Positions 22,901-49,965 of a stretch of DNA of 50,957 bases are shown here, one piece after another. Position 1 is the first letter of the stretch; each line of letters opens with the position of its first letter. Source of the DNA: Phallusia fumigata (lineage: Eukaryota; Chordata; Ascidiacea; Phlebobranchia; Ascidiidae); contig QXVZ01020183.1 in NCBI GenBank assembly GCA_008931825.1, positions 1 to 50,957 of the forward strand. Direction: 5' to 3'. The notes under the pieces were generated by a model. The model had not been told where the DNA came from. It worked only from the letters and a program-made list of their open reading frames with translations, and made no database searches. Made by a program: the position numbers and the translations under genes.

Positions 22901-24051
22901 TAGTGCCAATATTTCATGCTATTATCAGATTGAAACATTAATTGGAAGTTTGTTTTCGAGGCATGATAAAATACCAAGTTTTTGTCCTTTATCTGAACCC
23001 AAGATGACTAATTTCTGCACTTCAAATAATATTCTTTGGGACATATGTATTTGACTCTTTGGTTATCATGCAACTAGAAACTTCTCAACTAGTCAAATTT
23101 GAGAACAAACTATATCTGCCATTCAATGCTAAAAATATCTAAATCTGTTTGTTCTATTCCTGGTATGCTTCAAACAAACACTTATCAATGAAGAAAACAC
23201 TTTGTTTTGCAAAAACACAAACATGCATCAAAAACACATTGTTGTTGTAATAAGCCTTGGCCTACTTTTGTTTAGTATACGGCAGTCCAAACAATACTAT
23301 GAGGCACAAAAATGATGGTGTATAAAGTTCAGAGTCAATAATGTCCTGTGGAAATATATGTCAGAAAGGATCGAGTTGGGAAAAAGCATGAAATACGTAT
23401 GGTAAAATACAAGAAATGATAAGAAGTGTTTTCAGAGTTTGATTTCCATGTCTTAAGATTTAAACTAAAATTTTGAAAATTTTAAATTGGCAGTTCGATG
23501 CAAAGAAAAAAAGGTGTATTTCTAGAAGATTAACAGGTAAAATGCCAGTTTGACAACTTTCTTCATGATCCCATGTTTTGACTGAGTATATTTTGTGTTC
23601 CAGCAGTTTTGTGACATTGTCGCTAAAAAAACAGGCCCATCTAATCCCAACCATTTAAACACAATGCTTTACCAGATGCACAGATTAGGAAAACCATCAC
23701 CACAGAAAAAAACATCATGCTTGGCACCTTAGGTGTTTGGTAAACTTGCCATTACAAACGTTTCCATTCCATGTCAAACTAAATCCCTTTCGCTGTTGTT
23801 TTGATATATATTATTTTGTATTAACCAAACTTTTGTAATATTTCCCAAACTTTTGTATTTTGTTACTATTACAACATTTGTAATTTTTTAGGGGTGGAGC
23901 TGCCAAATCGTGGCAACATATATTTTTTTACTTTTTAATTGGCCATGTGCAAAATGTGCATGCAGGCAACAACAACAGTCGACCTCAGCTGGCACACAGG
24001 TTTAAATAAAAGCCCCAAAAAAGGTATGTACACATTTTTACAAAGCAAAGT
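19916..24051. other. NPLOC4 to HAPSTR1 intergenic, tail-to-tail, no gene seen
   Basis: AT-rich, only short random open frames, interrupted by the 506-N gap. I found no splice-flanked coding segment or recognisable repeat. Confidence 0.6.
21892..22397. other. Assembly gap, 506 Ns
   Basis: Run of 506 undetermined bases in the NPLOC4-HAPSTR1 intergenic region. Any gene or repeat inside cannot be assessed. Confidence 0.99.
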
Positions 24052-24057
24052 TTTATT
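24052..24057 (-). terminator. Poly(A) hexamer overlapping the HAPSTR1 stop codon
   Basis: The reverse strand reads AGGAAATAAAAC across the end of the CDS, so the TAA stop lies inside an AATAAA hexamer. If used, the 3' UTR would be only tens of bases. A weaker ATTAAA on the same strand lies near 23935. Confidence 0.5.
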
Positions 24058-27000
24058 TCCTACGCTTTGGAGAAGAAGGTTTTGCGTCTTGTGCGGTTGC
24101 CCCTCGCTTTCGTGAAGGGGAATTCGACCGCGCCCCTGCTGTTAAATTTCGTCGTTGAAATTCTTCTGACAAAAAGGTTGTTAAATCAGGATGAAAGCCT
24201 GAAATGCAAGGTTTAATGTTGAGTTAGGTAGAAAAGACAAACAAGAAAAACATGCTGAACACTGTGTGAGCAACTTTGATTGTAAAGGTAGCTTAGTCCG
24301 TATTGCCTTTTTTGATACACTATGACTTGTTTCATGATGTTCATTGCAACAGATAAATTTTAATACACTACATTTGATTGGGTCCATGCCTTCCTCGGCA
24401 TTTTAAAACATTAGTATCATTTTTAGATCCAAAACAAAAACAAAAAGCCGTAAGAAACACATAGAATGACCCAATTCTTAATGGCTTAAATTTGCCTTTT
24501 GATTAAACAAATTTAAGTTTTATTTGGCCTGTTTTTCTCACCAAAATGCTAAACTGAGAAAAGTGGGCATTTTCTTTTCTTGGGAAAGATACATGTATGA
24601 CAGTAAACAACCATATATAGCTGCAGGGTAAATGGACAAGAAAATGGAGTTTATCATAATGCACCTAATTTCAATTCAATCCAGTGTCTCTACTGTGGTT
24701 ACACCTACACAAACACAGCTTTATTTTCTTTAGTAAGATGGCCACCCACCAGCCTTGAATAAACACAGCAACTTCAGATGCTAATCTATCATGTGCGAAA
24801 CTTCAAAAACAATTCGGACAACTTATTATTTACCAAATGCCGTTAACAAATTAACATAAAAGAGGAAAAAAACATGTGTTCACTTGATAAAAGATGACCA
24901 TTATTGCATGTTTTATATCACTCCAAAAGTTTTTTAACATGACATAAATATATACACGTCAGCCATTAGGTTCAAATATTTTTTAAAAATTATTGTTTAC
25001 AGTAGCCCTAGGTGCTGCTTTTTGAAAATATTTAAAAACAAAACAGAAAATGTCTAAAACCTTGTTGGCAAGCTCGTGCTGCAGATGAAGTTTGCCGCAA
25101 GGGTGAGTCGCCCCCAAAACTGATATCTGCCATTGCACCATTTAAACCTGGGACATATAAAACATTTTCAGATTAAAATTTGCACAAAACATGTCAAAAC
25201 CCACATTTTTCGTGCAAACAAAAACCAGAGTAGCATAGTTAGGCAAATTGATAAAATCTGAATTGCACTATTAATTTATTTTTACCTTATTACAAAAAAA
25301 AGTCCTGACGGTAGCTTCAAGAAGTGGTTAGTGTATGAAGTCATTAGACATGTGTTTTTTAGGATGAATAACTTGCAAACATTATTAGACAAACAAATTT
25401 TATAGCTTTAACGAAGTCAGAAACAAATTTTATATCACACATTTTACTAATGTTTTTCACATCCATTTGTATCATCATATACCCACATTATTGCAACCAA
25501 CTAAGATTAAAATCTTAAGCAACAAGTCAAGTGTGATTTTATTTTACTTAAGGGCCTTTTCAGGTTTCCAAAAACACACATCAGCAGATTTCAAACATTT
25601 ACAGACTGTGTGTGCCCCAGGCTGTGTATCAAAGAGCACATTATTTCGTTGAAAGCATATTTTGAACCCTCAGAGAACCAGAGTTATCTAAAACTGTGCA
25701 GTGCCATTCTCCTCAGCAATAAGTTTTTATTGATTGCAAGTTGTCTTATGCAACCAATGCAAATAATTAATTCTATGTTTTTCCTGGTATCGAAGAAAGC
25801 ATAAAAATCTTACATAACTTGAACGAATTTGAAGCTTGTCATAGCGACATTTTATTAAACTTTTTTTGCATTACTGCTGTTCATTTCCAAATGCACATTT
25901 AACGCAGTTTTTATAAAGTCATTTTTTACAATTTGAATAGTACTAAACACTTTTTCAAAGACTTTTTACAACAAACAAGGTTGTGAAAACCGGGTTGAAA
26001 GCTATTTCTTTTTGCAAACATTACTCACCGTTCATAGAAACAGCATCATGAAACGTTTGAAGCCTGTTTTCTCTGCTGCCATCTTGTGACTTTGAATGCG
26101 ATGAACTGGGCCGTGAAGACCGATGCGGCGGCGACCGTCCACACAAAAATCCTATTAAATCTTCCCTCCTGAAAACAATATTTCGTTTTAAAAAATGTTG
26201 TCATTTGTATTGTATTCTATTAAATTGAGGGTAAAATGTGCAAAATTTTGAGTGTGTAGGCAATTGCACAAATGTTTTGTCCTGGAAGCAGAGAAATAAA
26301 GTTATAAAATGGAAAAACAAAGCTGTTAGCCTACCTTATGTGTCTTCGCTTTTTCTTAGCCCATGAAAGCATTTCTTTATTTCTTCTGCTGTAGCCGCAT
26401 TGCAAAGCTCGCTCACATATACCTTTTGACCCATCCAAACCATCTAGCAAGCAATTTTTTATCAAACTTTTAATTTATTAGCAGAAGCTGCTTATATTAC
26501 TTCACATATTAATATTTGTGAAAAGTTTACAAAACTTTAACTTTTAACAAATACCAGGGTGAGTCAAATCCTTGACCTATGGGTGCTTGAAAAATAAAGG
26601 TTTTATAAATACAAACAAGCTTACCTCTATACATGTTTGTGGCAAACTCAGCTGCACTTTGAAAAGACACCCATAGTTCATCCCTGCCCTGGGCACGATC
26701 TGAAACCGAAACATTGACATTAAACTTCGGAATAGCATGAGTACAGACCAAATACAACGTTCATTTATTTCACTTTACACTAAAGAACCATGCCTCTATC
26801 ATATAAACTTGAAATGTTTAAGTGTCAGTAATGAATTACTAACCTTTATACAACTGCGCAATCGCAGAGGCAGTATTTTGAAAGGACAACCAAAGTTTTT
26901 GCTCAAGTTCTGTCGTTTCATTTGTGTATTTTGTCTCAGATGAAGGCTCACTATCAGCCTGAGAATAACATAAAACAAATTTTTCTTTGGTATTTAATGT

Positions 27001-27595
27001 AAGGGCTAAATACATGAAAGCACAAATCTAAGATGACTATGCCTTTATAACTGCAGCACATTCGAGCTTAATAACGTTGTTTTTGTTGGGCAACTATCTC
27101 TGGCTTGGTGATTGTTTTGTTTCAATTGTGTCGCTATGATTTCTTTCACCAAGCGAAATAAAACTCAAACTCAATGCAGTGCAATGCAGTAACTAGAAAT
27201 CAAAGGACCTACCTATGGATGGAGTCCAAACTGTATGAAGTGCAACATTTGTAAAAAGGATTAAAATTGACTATAGTTTTGATAAATACACATCCAAATA
27301 TTTGAAGTGTTTTTAAAAGCCTATTGCGAAACAGGTATTCCACATAAGTTTAAAAACCCTACATTATGTTGTGCTGACAATGGTAATTCAGTGTTGCAGA
27401 AATAATGTTACCAGTTAAAAGATTTGTTTCAACTTTTTTGGCAAAAAAATAACCAAGGGTAAAAGACAACATTGGCACCTCTAAAAGGCATTGTTCTTCC
27501 CAGTTGCTGAACCACTTTCCAGGGCTGTGGTCATGTAAATCACTTGCTCCATTAGCAAAATTCTTCCCCGACTTTCCCAATGAATGATCATCCAT
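24053..27595 (-). CDS. HAPSTR1: HAPSTR1 (C16orf72) homologue, complete seven-exon gene
   Basis: HAPSTR1 is a nuclear stress-response protein that works with the HECT ligase HUWE1 (family knowledge). Exons, in transcript order: 27479-27595, 26844-26958, 26625-26699, 26335-26443, 26029-26168, 25061-25147, 24053-24198. All phases match, giving 262 residues (human 275). Signatures: KWFSNWEEQCLLE near the N-terminus; two successive repeats, LWLSFQNTASAIAQLYKD and LWVSFQSAAEFATNMYRD, split between exons 2 and 3; GYSRRNKEMLSWAKKKRR; REDLIGFLCGRSPP; and LNGAMADISFGG. The C-terminus is basic (KRRK), consistent with nuclear import. The exon 1 donor (GTGCCA) and the exon 6 donor (GTTTTA) are weak but the phases fit. 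The ATG at 27593-27595 is the first in frame. It is head-to-head with the speriolin-like gene. Confidence in orthology is high because the whole domain order is conserved. Confidence 0.93.
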
Positions 27596-28253
27596 TGCCA
27601 AGCCTTGTTTTCATGGATCAAAATGTCTCTCTGCTCGCTGCTTTTGTTCTGCTACATGAAATCAGTGAATGCAGTCCTAGATTCAGCACTTTGTTGTAAA
27701 TTGGACCACCACTTCACCAGTATTCTGGTTATTCAGTGCTGCTCCTAACTTAACTGAATTAACACCATTTGTTTGTGCTGTCACCAAAAGAGCCAATTGT
27801 CTACCCTAACCTATAGCTAAAAATCTATCACAATTTGTGAATTGTGTAAATTTATTTACAGAGTACAAACGCACAAATGTACCATGACTGTGCTGGCCTG
27901 TACGGATGAACGAAATCCTATGCATTGATTCCTTAATATTGGCATTAACTGTAACATGGCTGTAAAACAGTCAAATCAGACTAACATTGCTCAGTAAACT
28001 AAAAAAATAGGATACTACCAAGGCGTACACTGTCAAGTAAGTACGTCTCCAAACGCACTATAAATTTTCATTTGTACACAAATAAATATTAAATTTGTAT
28101 TAGACATGGCTGGTCGGATATAATGTAAAGATATATGGGGGATATTTCAGCTTTTGCCTAATGTATCACCCCAACTGTCACACCCTCTGCCAGTTACTGG
28201 ACGGTTAATTGTACTGTGCTTCGCTCTCAGCCACTCACCTCAAAGTGGGTCAG
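27596..28253. promoter_or_regulatory. Intergenic bidirectional promoter region between HAPSTR1 and the speriolin-like gene
   Basis: About 650 bases lie between the HAPSTR1 start (minus strand) and the 5' region of the speriolin-like gene (plus strand). No coding region is visible. The stretch is AT-rich, with no convincing TATA box at a fixed distance from either gene. The promoter role is inferred from the head-to-head arrangement. Confidence 0.45.
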
Positions 28254-28265
28254 TGCGCATGCGCA
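28254..28265. promoter_or_regulatory. NRF1-type palindrome TGCGCATGCGCA
   Basis: Perfect NRF1 consensus palindrome 250 bases upstream of the speriolin-like start codon, in the 5' region shared with HAPSTR1. NRF1 sites mark TATA-less promoters in chordates (family knowledge). The same 12-mer recurs at 48350. Confidence 0.55.
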
Positions 28266-28506
28266 ATGGAATCAGCTGATTTGCTGCAAGATTCGCAAAC
28301 TTACGTCACTGGTTGCAATACGACACAAAGAAATTACATAGTGGATTACTTGGAAACTGTCATGAATTACCAACTAGTCCCAACAACTATTGTTACATCA
28401 CAAAGTGACAGTGTCGGTCAGTGAAGGTAAGTTTTTGCAACAAGATAAATCCAAAAGCTTAATTGTGGCTTATTTGGTGAGTTTATGCAAACCAAAACTC
28501 GCGAAT

Positions 28507-29846
28507 ATGGACTATTCGGACAGTTTCGATGAACTTACGCCGGAATTGGAAATGCAGAAATTGGTGGAGGAAAACAGCAAACTAGAACAAGAGATTAAAA
28601 AGTTGTCATTTACCTCCTTGAACCAACGAAGCACAGAAAGTTCATCAACAGCGATAAAAAATATTGCAAATGTTACCAAACCGGACATTTCCAATGATAG
28701 CGTAGACAACGAAGTTTCTTTCTACGGTGAGTTATGCTCTTCCATGTTTGTTCTTTGTAACAAAAATCAGCAGTTTAATTACATCAACTTTTCTTTTAGA
28801 CACAAGCTTTAAACCTCTTCCGTTCGACAAAGCAGTCAACACCGACGATTCGCTGGATACCAACGACCAATCTTTTTCACCTGTACCTATTTCCAAACAG
28901 CCGATTAAAAAACCCGTTGCAGCGAACGATGGTGCACACAACGAAAAATATGTCGAAGTCCAAAGAAAACCTGGGTCACCATGCTGGCGGAAAACAAACT
29001 TCTCGAGTTTTGATGACTCAAAATGTCGAAATGCAGAAAAGCATTTATCAAAGGACAGCTCAAGGTAGTGTATGTATAGGCATATTAAGCTACTTTTATG
29101 CAATCGGACACGCAATTCTAGACTTTGTTGGATTAAATTTAACATTTTCGTACGTGTAGGCTATATATGTACCACCAAAAATAACCAAACAGTAAAACCT
29201 TACATGTTTTGTTGTTACTAAGGGTGGCTGTACGGTACGGTACGTATATTGATCTGTGCGCACCACGTACCTCGTTACGAAATTCGTACGTACCGTACTG
29301 CACATTTTGATGTTTTTTGCTGCGTACCGCCTTCGTTGGTTGTTACACGCATTTTCCAGGAAAAAGCGGGAATATTTCGACCAGGCAGCTCGTCGACTAG
29401 TGGGAGAAATCGCTTTTCAACTTGACCGTCGTATCTTGCAGCACATATTTTCGCATCGCAAGCGTTTGTATGGATTTACCGTTCGCAACATCACAGAGAA
29501 GATCATGGAGTACACTGTGGACTTCCAAACCGGGGAAGTCGACGAAGAAAAGAGAAGAACACTGAAGGAAAAGAGAGACAATGCGTTTCACTTCCTGCAA
29601 CACAACACCGGTTACAATGCAAAATATCATCCAATTTTTTCTGAAATGTTAGTGAACAAATTTGGTGTTTTGAAAATCAACCCCAAAAAGAGTAATGCTG
29701 TATACGACGACCTTCAGAGGGGGGACCACATCAAGTCAATTATCCTACACGTTTTAAATCCGGAATACACGTATGATGCGCTGATTTTGTTGGACGCACT
29801 GGTGTTGCTTTCCGAATTTGATGGAAAACCTCTACTTGTATGGTGA
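28507..29846 (+). CDS. SPATC1L: Speriolin-like protein (SPATC1/SPATC1L family)
   Basis: Speriolin proteins are linked to sperm centrosomes in mammals (family knowledge). Exons are 28507-28726, 28800-29064 and 29360-29846, with consistent phases (1, then 2), giving 323 residues. The N-terminus MDYSDSFDELTPELEMQ leads into a short coiled coil (KLVEENSKLEQEIKKL). The middle is low-complexity, Ser/Asp/Lys-rich and probably disordered. The C-terminal ~155 residues form the conserved speriolin domain, with GEIAFQLDRRILQHIF, KRLYGFTVRNI, NPEYTYDALILLDALVLLSE and a terminal LLVW. The start is the ATG beginning the MDYSD segment. A likely noncoding 5' exon ends at a GTAAGT donor at 28429. Intron 2 contains a GTAC-rich MITE-like repeat (29222-29335). 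The choice between SPATC1 and SPATC1L is uncertain; the length favours the shorter L form. Confidence 0.88.
29222..29335 (+). mobile_element. GTAC-rich MITE-like element, copy B, in speriolin-like intron 2
   Basis: Starts GGGTGGCTGTACGGTACGG, shares the core CCACGTACCTCGTTACGAA with copy A, and ends TTTTTTGCTGCGTACCGCC. It occupies about a third of the intron. Confidence 0.7.
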
Positions 29847-29851
29847 CAAAA

Positions 29852-29857
29852 AATAAA
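29852..29857 (+). terminator. Polyadenylation signal just after the speriolin-like stop codon
   Basis: AATAAA begins five bases after the TGA at 29844-29846, predicting a very short 3' UTR. A GT/T-rich tract follows (from about 29876). Confidence 0.65.
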
Positions 29858-32152
29858 AAACATATGTTCATTCAAAACCTTGCTTTTTGTGGACCGCTTT
29901 TATGGTTCATTGCACTTTCGTCATAAGCTTAGGGTTAAGCTTTCTATCTAAAAATTTAATTCGTCTTTTTAAATGAAAACAAAAATGTCTGTGTCTTTTT
30001 TATTTTCTGAGGAACTTCAAATCGTTCACAAAACAAGTGCGCAGAATTTGTCTATTCATTGGTAAATGGGCGATGGGCAATGCATCACGTGACTACTTCG
30101 TCATTCATTGTCAGCTGACTTAAGTATGTTTGTTGGGTGTTGTTGGGTAATAAATTTTAGTTAGCATTCAGCAAGTTAGTGAAACTGAAAAAAAGTTACC
30201 GAGATTGAGAATAGGCGGTTGTTTTGCGCGGCCCAACAAAATTTCAGCAGTTTAATTGTAGTTTTTTGAAGTGGTTATACATTTTTTAAAGTGTTTTGGT
30301 TACTGATATTTTTATAGATTTGTTTGTTTGTACGTGGTCAAACAATTTTCAGAACGTTTTTTTCAGAATTTTCTTAAGTTAACAATTAATTAGATACTGC
30401 ACATTCACAAAGCAAAACCATATGCATACACTACATTTAAATAATAACCCTAATGTTTTTAAGATAAGGGTGATCATCTGTATTGTTTAAAGAAATATAT
30501 ATGATCCATTTTTGGATAAACCAGTGCTAACTTACTATACCTTTAGTTGTCAAACGTTTTAGGACAGTAAAAAACATATTTAAAAAATAGCAGTATTGTT
30601 GTCAGTTGTCACCAGTTATTGACATACTTTTCTTGTATATGCAAAAGGGTGAAATGCATCTATTTGTCTGGAAATGCTAACATAATTCAGTGACATCTTG
30701 TATATGCAGGGCAATGTTATTATAAGACTGGGTGTTAGAGCATCAGAAAACTAGTGGATCTAATACAAAGTGTAAGATAATATAGCGAACATGTATATCT
30801 TTTTTATTATCTTATAGCAGAATTGAGAATTGTATAACCTCCGGTCCACATACGGCCTTTGGTTAGCTGGCCAAATTTAAGCTAATTTAGAATTACAAAA
30901 TTAACATACTTTGATTGAATAGGTGACGTTTTTTGTAAGGCAACCTTACTTTTTCGTCACTTAGCCATATATATACTCTTACCAACTTGTCAAAGCAGTA
31001 CCATTTACTGCTTTTTATAAAGGAATACAAATAATACTATGCAAAATCGAGTTGAGCAATTTGGCCTGGCACTCATGTTTCTCATGTGGCCCCATTAAAA
31101 AAATATTCGCCCATCCCTGGGATATAAGAATATAGCGAACAAAATATAAATTTATTGAAAGCCATGCTTGTTTTTCAGGCCATTTTGGTACATTGGTACA
31201 GGTCTGACATTTGTTTAGCGATGAATGTGTTATAACACCATGATAAAAGAAGAATGTCACAAAACACCACAAACGGATTTCTGTCTCAAATACAAATAAC
31301 AGGTGGGTTCTTGTAATGATGTGGCTGGTCCAACAACAACAACCTTCGAGCATTGGGACTTTCGGTTCAATAGGCCTGAATCAATGTTTGCTTGAAGTAA
31401 TCCCTTTAATTTCTCATGCACCCACGTTATGACTGTGTGTCATTAACTAGGTATAGCATTAGTCAGTCTTACTGGCTACTTCATCTAAATATAGATTAAA
31501 AGGAAGTTTAAATGAAAAGTATACATACTTGACTTTATGTATGTTGGGCAAAAACATTTGTTTTGTTGTCTGCCTAAAATCAAGATGTTGAAGTTATCTT
31601 CAATGGATTTTTAAGAAATGCATGTAAAATAAAAGTCCGTACAATGACCAGATTGGTCTCGGAAATTGTGTTCTAGAAAATGTGCTAGTTTAATATTTTG
31701 TTGATAATATTTTATGTTTGAAATTCCCACATTTTGACGTTTGGTGCAGCTGGTATTTACCAAGTCAAAAACTAATACACAAAAAGAGTATGCAAGCAAA
31801 TGTTTAATACAGAAAGGCATATTTACTTACAAACATGACATCCCTGCCGCTCTGACTGAAAAACTGTCAAACAACTTGGGTGTGTCCTGTTTATTTTTTT
31901 CTTTGTAAAACTGTGACAATGAATAGTATTTGTGGGGTTCGTTCTCTTAAGTGAAATTTTTTTATCAGGCACACATAGAAATCAGAAGGCTGTTTATGCT
32001 TACTTTGCATTCTAGCAACATTAATTTTTTTTCCCAGTTTTAAATCTGTGTTTGTGTTTCAGTATTAAGAAATCAGAAAGCTGTTTTTTGCTTTCTTTGC
32101 ATTCTGGCAGCAGTGATTTTTCTCAAGTTTTTTCTTTTTTCATTTGTTTCAG
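29858..32152. other. Speriolin-like to WWP region; should hold the ligase promoter and first exon
   Basis: No convincing coding exon found. An E-box (TCACGTGA) at about 30085 sits in a slightly GC-richer block (30060-30250) that could be the promoter. The missing ligase exon should start with ATG and end in phase 1, but I could not identify it. Confidence 0.45.
31973..32152 (+). repeat. ~90-bp imperfect tandem duplication that repeats a splice acceptor
   Basis: Two units each run from AAATCAGAARGCTGTTT through CTTTGCATTCTRGCA to TTTCAGTATTAAG. The second unit's CAG is the acceptor of the first recovered C2 exon; the first unit offers a decoy at about 32062. Confidence 0.65.
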
Positions 32153-47874
<15,722 letters not shown>

Positions 47875-47903
47875 TGACGTAAGTTGGCAAGGACCTTCCT
47901 GCG

Positions 47904-48054
47904 TGACGTCAGCGTCCTCGCCGTGACGTCATTGTAGTGCAAAAGTCGAACGCCGGGCACTAGCTCTCTCCCTGTTTGTTTGTTTGTTTGTTTATCTTTC
48001 ATTTAAAGTTATGCGTGTAGATTATGTGTGACGTCACGCGCGCTTGTGACGTCA
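47904..48054. promoter_or_regulatory. Four TGACGTCA palindromes in the WWP 3' UTR
   Basis: Sites at 47904-47911, 47924-47931, 48029-48036 and 48047-48054, in two close pairs about 100 bases apart, between the stop codon and poly(A) signal of the ligase gene. They are CRE-like at the DNA level; any role in RNA is unknown. Confidence 0.45.
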
Positions 48055-48243
48055 TTCGTTTGTCAACTGTGCACGGCGGCTCCCTCCCCCATGGCAATTG
48101 TACATACCCGGTAGGGACGCGTTAAACGGTTATTGGGAAAATGTTGTGAAACACAAGGTTTTATTTTTAGCGATAAAAAAAACTTCTGTAATATTTACCG
48201 CCTCAGCAATCAATTAACTTCTACCTGTTCATGTATGAATGAC

Positions 48244-48249
48244 AATAAA
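48244..48249 (+). terminator. Polyadenylation signal of the WWP-type ligase
   Basis: AATAAA about 400 bases after the stop codon of the second terminal-exon copy, followed by a T-rich stretch. The intervening 3' UTR contains four TGACGTCA palindromes. Confidence 0.6.
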
Positions 48250-48349
48250 TCTTTAACAACTATTTTCACTTTCACATGTTCTCTTTGATTACCAACTGGT
48301 GGTCTTCGATAACAAAGTACGATTCAGTTTATTGTTCACAGTTGCGTTT

Positions 48350-48361
48350 TGCGCATGCGCA
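48350..48361. promoter_or_regulatory. Second NRF1-type palindrome TGCGCATGCGCA
   Basis: Same 12-mer as at 28254. It lies about 100 bases after the ligase poly(A) signal, in a locally GC-richer intergenic block, and may mark a promoter that I could not link to a gene. Confidence 0.4.
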
Positions 48362-49029
48362 ATGTGCCAACACGTCACAGCACATACTGTCATTTTACTC
48401 CTTTGTCGAATCAGAACGCCCCTTGTACAAATGTGCGTTGTCATCCAATAGCTATGCAGCATCCAGTCACGTGGCACACTGGCCGTTGCCAAGCAACTCG
48501 CGCTGGGCCTGTCGGGATGCATAGCGCCGAGGAAAAGTTATTGTTTTTTTTTCTGGACAATGCGATTCATATCTTGCTTATATGTTTTATTGGTCTGTAT
48601 TAAATCAACTTCGCCTCCTTAGGCACCAAAGTTCGGGAAACAACAGTTTGATTGACCCTTAACCTCTGACCCCGACAAGGTTAAATCGCGGTCTGCGTAA
48701 AGTTTCGGACTGTGTGATTTTTTCAAACTTCAGTATAACCAGGATAGCGCCGTGTTTATTTTTTCAATGTTTTAAAAATTAAATCGTTCAAACAGCGAGT
48801 AGTCACTTGGGCTTTGCTTCAACCTCAGCATGATTTCTCCTTTTGGGTGCTCCCCCTTTACCCACCACCCACCCTACTACCCCATATTTTCCCCGGTGGG
48901 GGCTCTTATACAACGTATAATACAGCGTCAATATTTGTTTGTTATTTTTCCCGCACGCCTCCTGTAATTTTTCTCCTAGTAGATATTGCTATGAAAAGTT
49001 CCCGCGAAAGGTGTTCTTTTCACGTATAA

Positions 49030-49215
49030 TGACGTCACCACCGTCTATTGTGACGTACACAAATCAAATCGCGTTACGCTCGAGTGCGTTTCGGTTAAAT
49101 TCATACATATACATATATATCGCGACGTAACGAAACATTTACGTCAGCGAAAGTTCGTCGCTTTGTGCAATGTTTTAGAGCCACCATGTGGTTCACATGA
49201 CCGGCTGTGACGTCA
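49030..49215. promoter_or_regulatory. CpG-rich block with two TGACGTCA sites upstream of the GON7-like ORF
   Basis: Perfect sites at 49030-49037 and 49208-49215 in a CpG-rich region that continues to about 49510. It lies 0.75-0.9 kb upstream of the next plus-strand start codon. A promoter or enhancer role is inferred. Confidence 0.35.
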
Positions 49216-49965
49216 CAGTGGATTGAGTTGCGCGCGCAGTCGAGCGACACCGATTGGCGATTGGTTGTTTTCTGTGTAAAAATGCAATGTGCGCGCGTTT
49301 TTCGAGATGGTTATTTTTTGCGTTGTGGCGATGGCGATGTGTACAAAATACAAAAGCACCACAAACGAAAGAAAGGCGGCGCTGTTTAATAGCGAGGTTT
49401 AGGGTTTTGTCGTTTCGCGCGGTTACGAGCCCGGCTTCCCGTCACTGTGGATGCCCCGGGTTCCCAAATTCCGCGCTAGAAAATGTCCACTGTGAAAATC
49501 AACGCTTGGTGCAGGATTCTGTGCGCTTCGTGTCAAACGCAGTGGAACAATCTAGAAATTGCCAACAACGTTCCCTACCAATGTTGTAACTGATTAAACC
49601 ACTGTTCCTCACCTTTTTTTGCACCGCCCCTGGGTAGCTAGGGGATTTAAAACCAACCCTCCCTAGAAACTCGCCTAACCAGCATGCAGGTGGAAGTATT
49701 TCACCAAATTACTCGTATTGGTAACATTCTATTACGGGAAAATATATGCAACCGCTTTTTAATTCGCAACGGTGTTTCGGCAAAACTTGTTGCTTTTCAG
49801 CATAGACCCTACTTGTATTCATCTTTGACAAGTCAAAAAGCCAAAAATTATCTATTTAATATTTAACCAACTGATCTATAGCAGCTATCTACACATCAGT
49901 GCACTACAGTGAAAAGATTACGTACAAATATCTACACGCAGGACGAGTAGGGTTTAGGCGAAACA

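Larger units (their letters stand above)
48250..49965. other. WWP to GON7-like intergenic, no gene seen
   Basis: More GC- and CpG-rich than other intergenic DNA, with the NRF1 and TGACGTCA sites listed separately and a short TA/CA microsatellite at about 49107. Open frames up to about 110 codons reflect composition; none shows a family match. Confidence 0.5.

Noticed and set aside
49254-49589. 111-codon plus-strand frame in the GC-rich block
   Set aside because: No splice context or similarity; composition explains the lack of stops.
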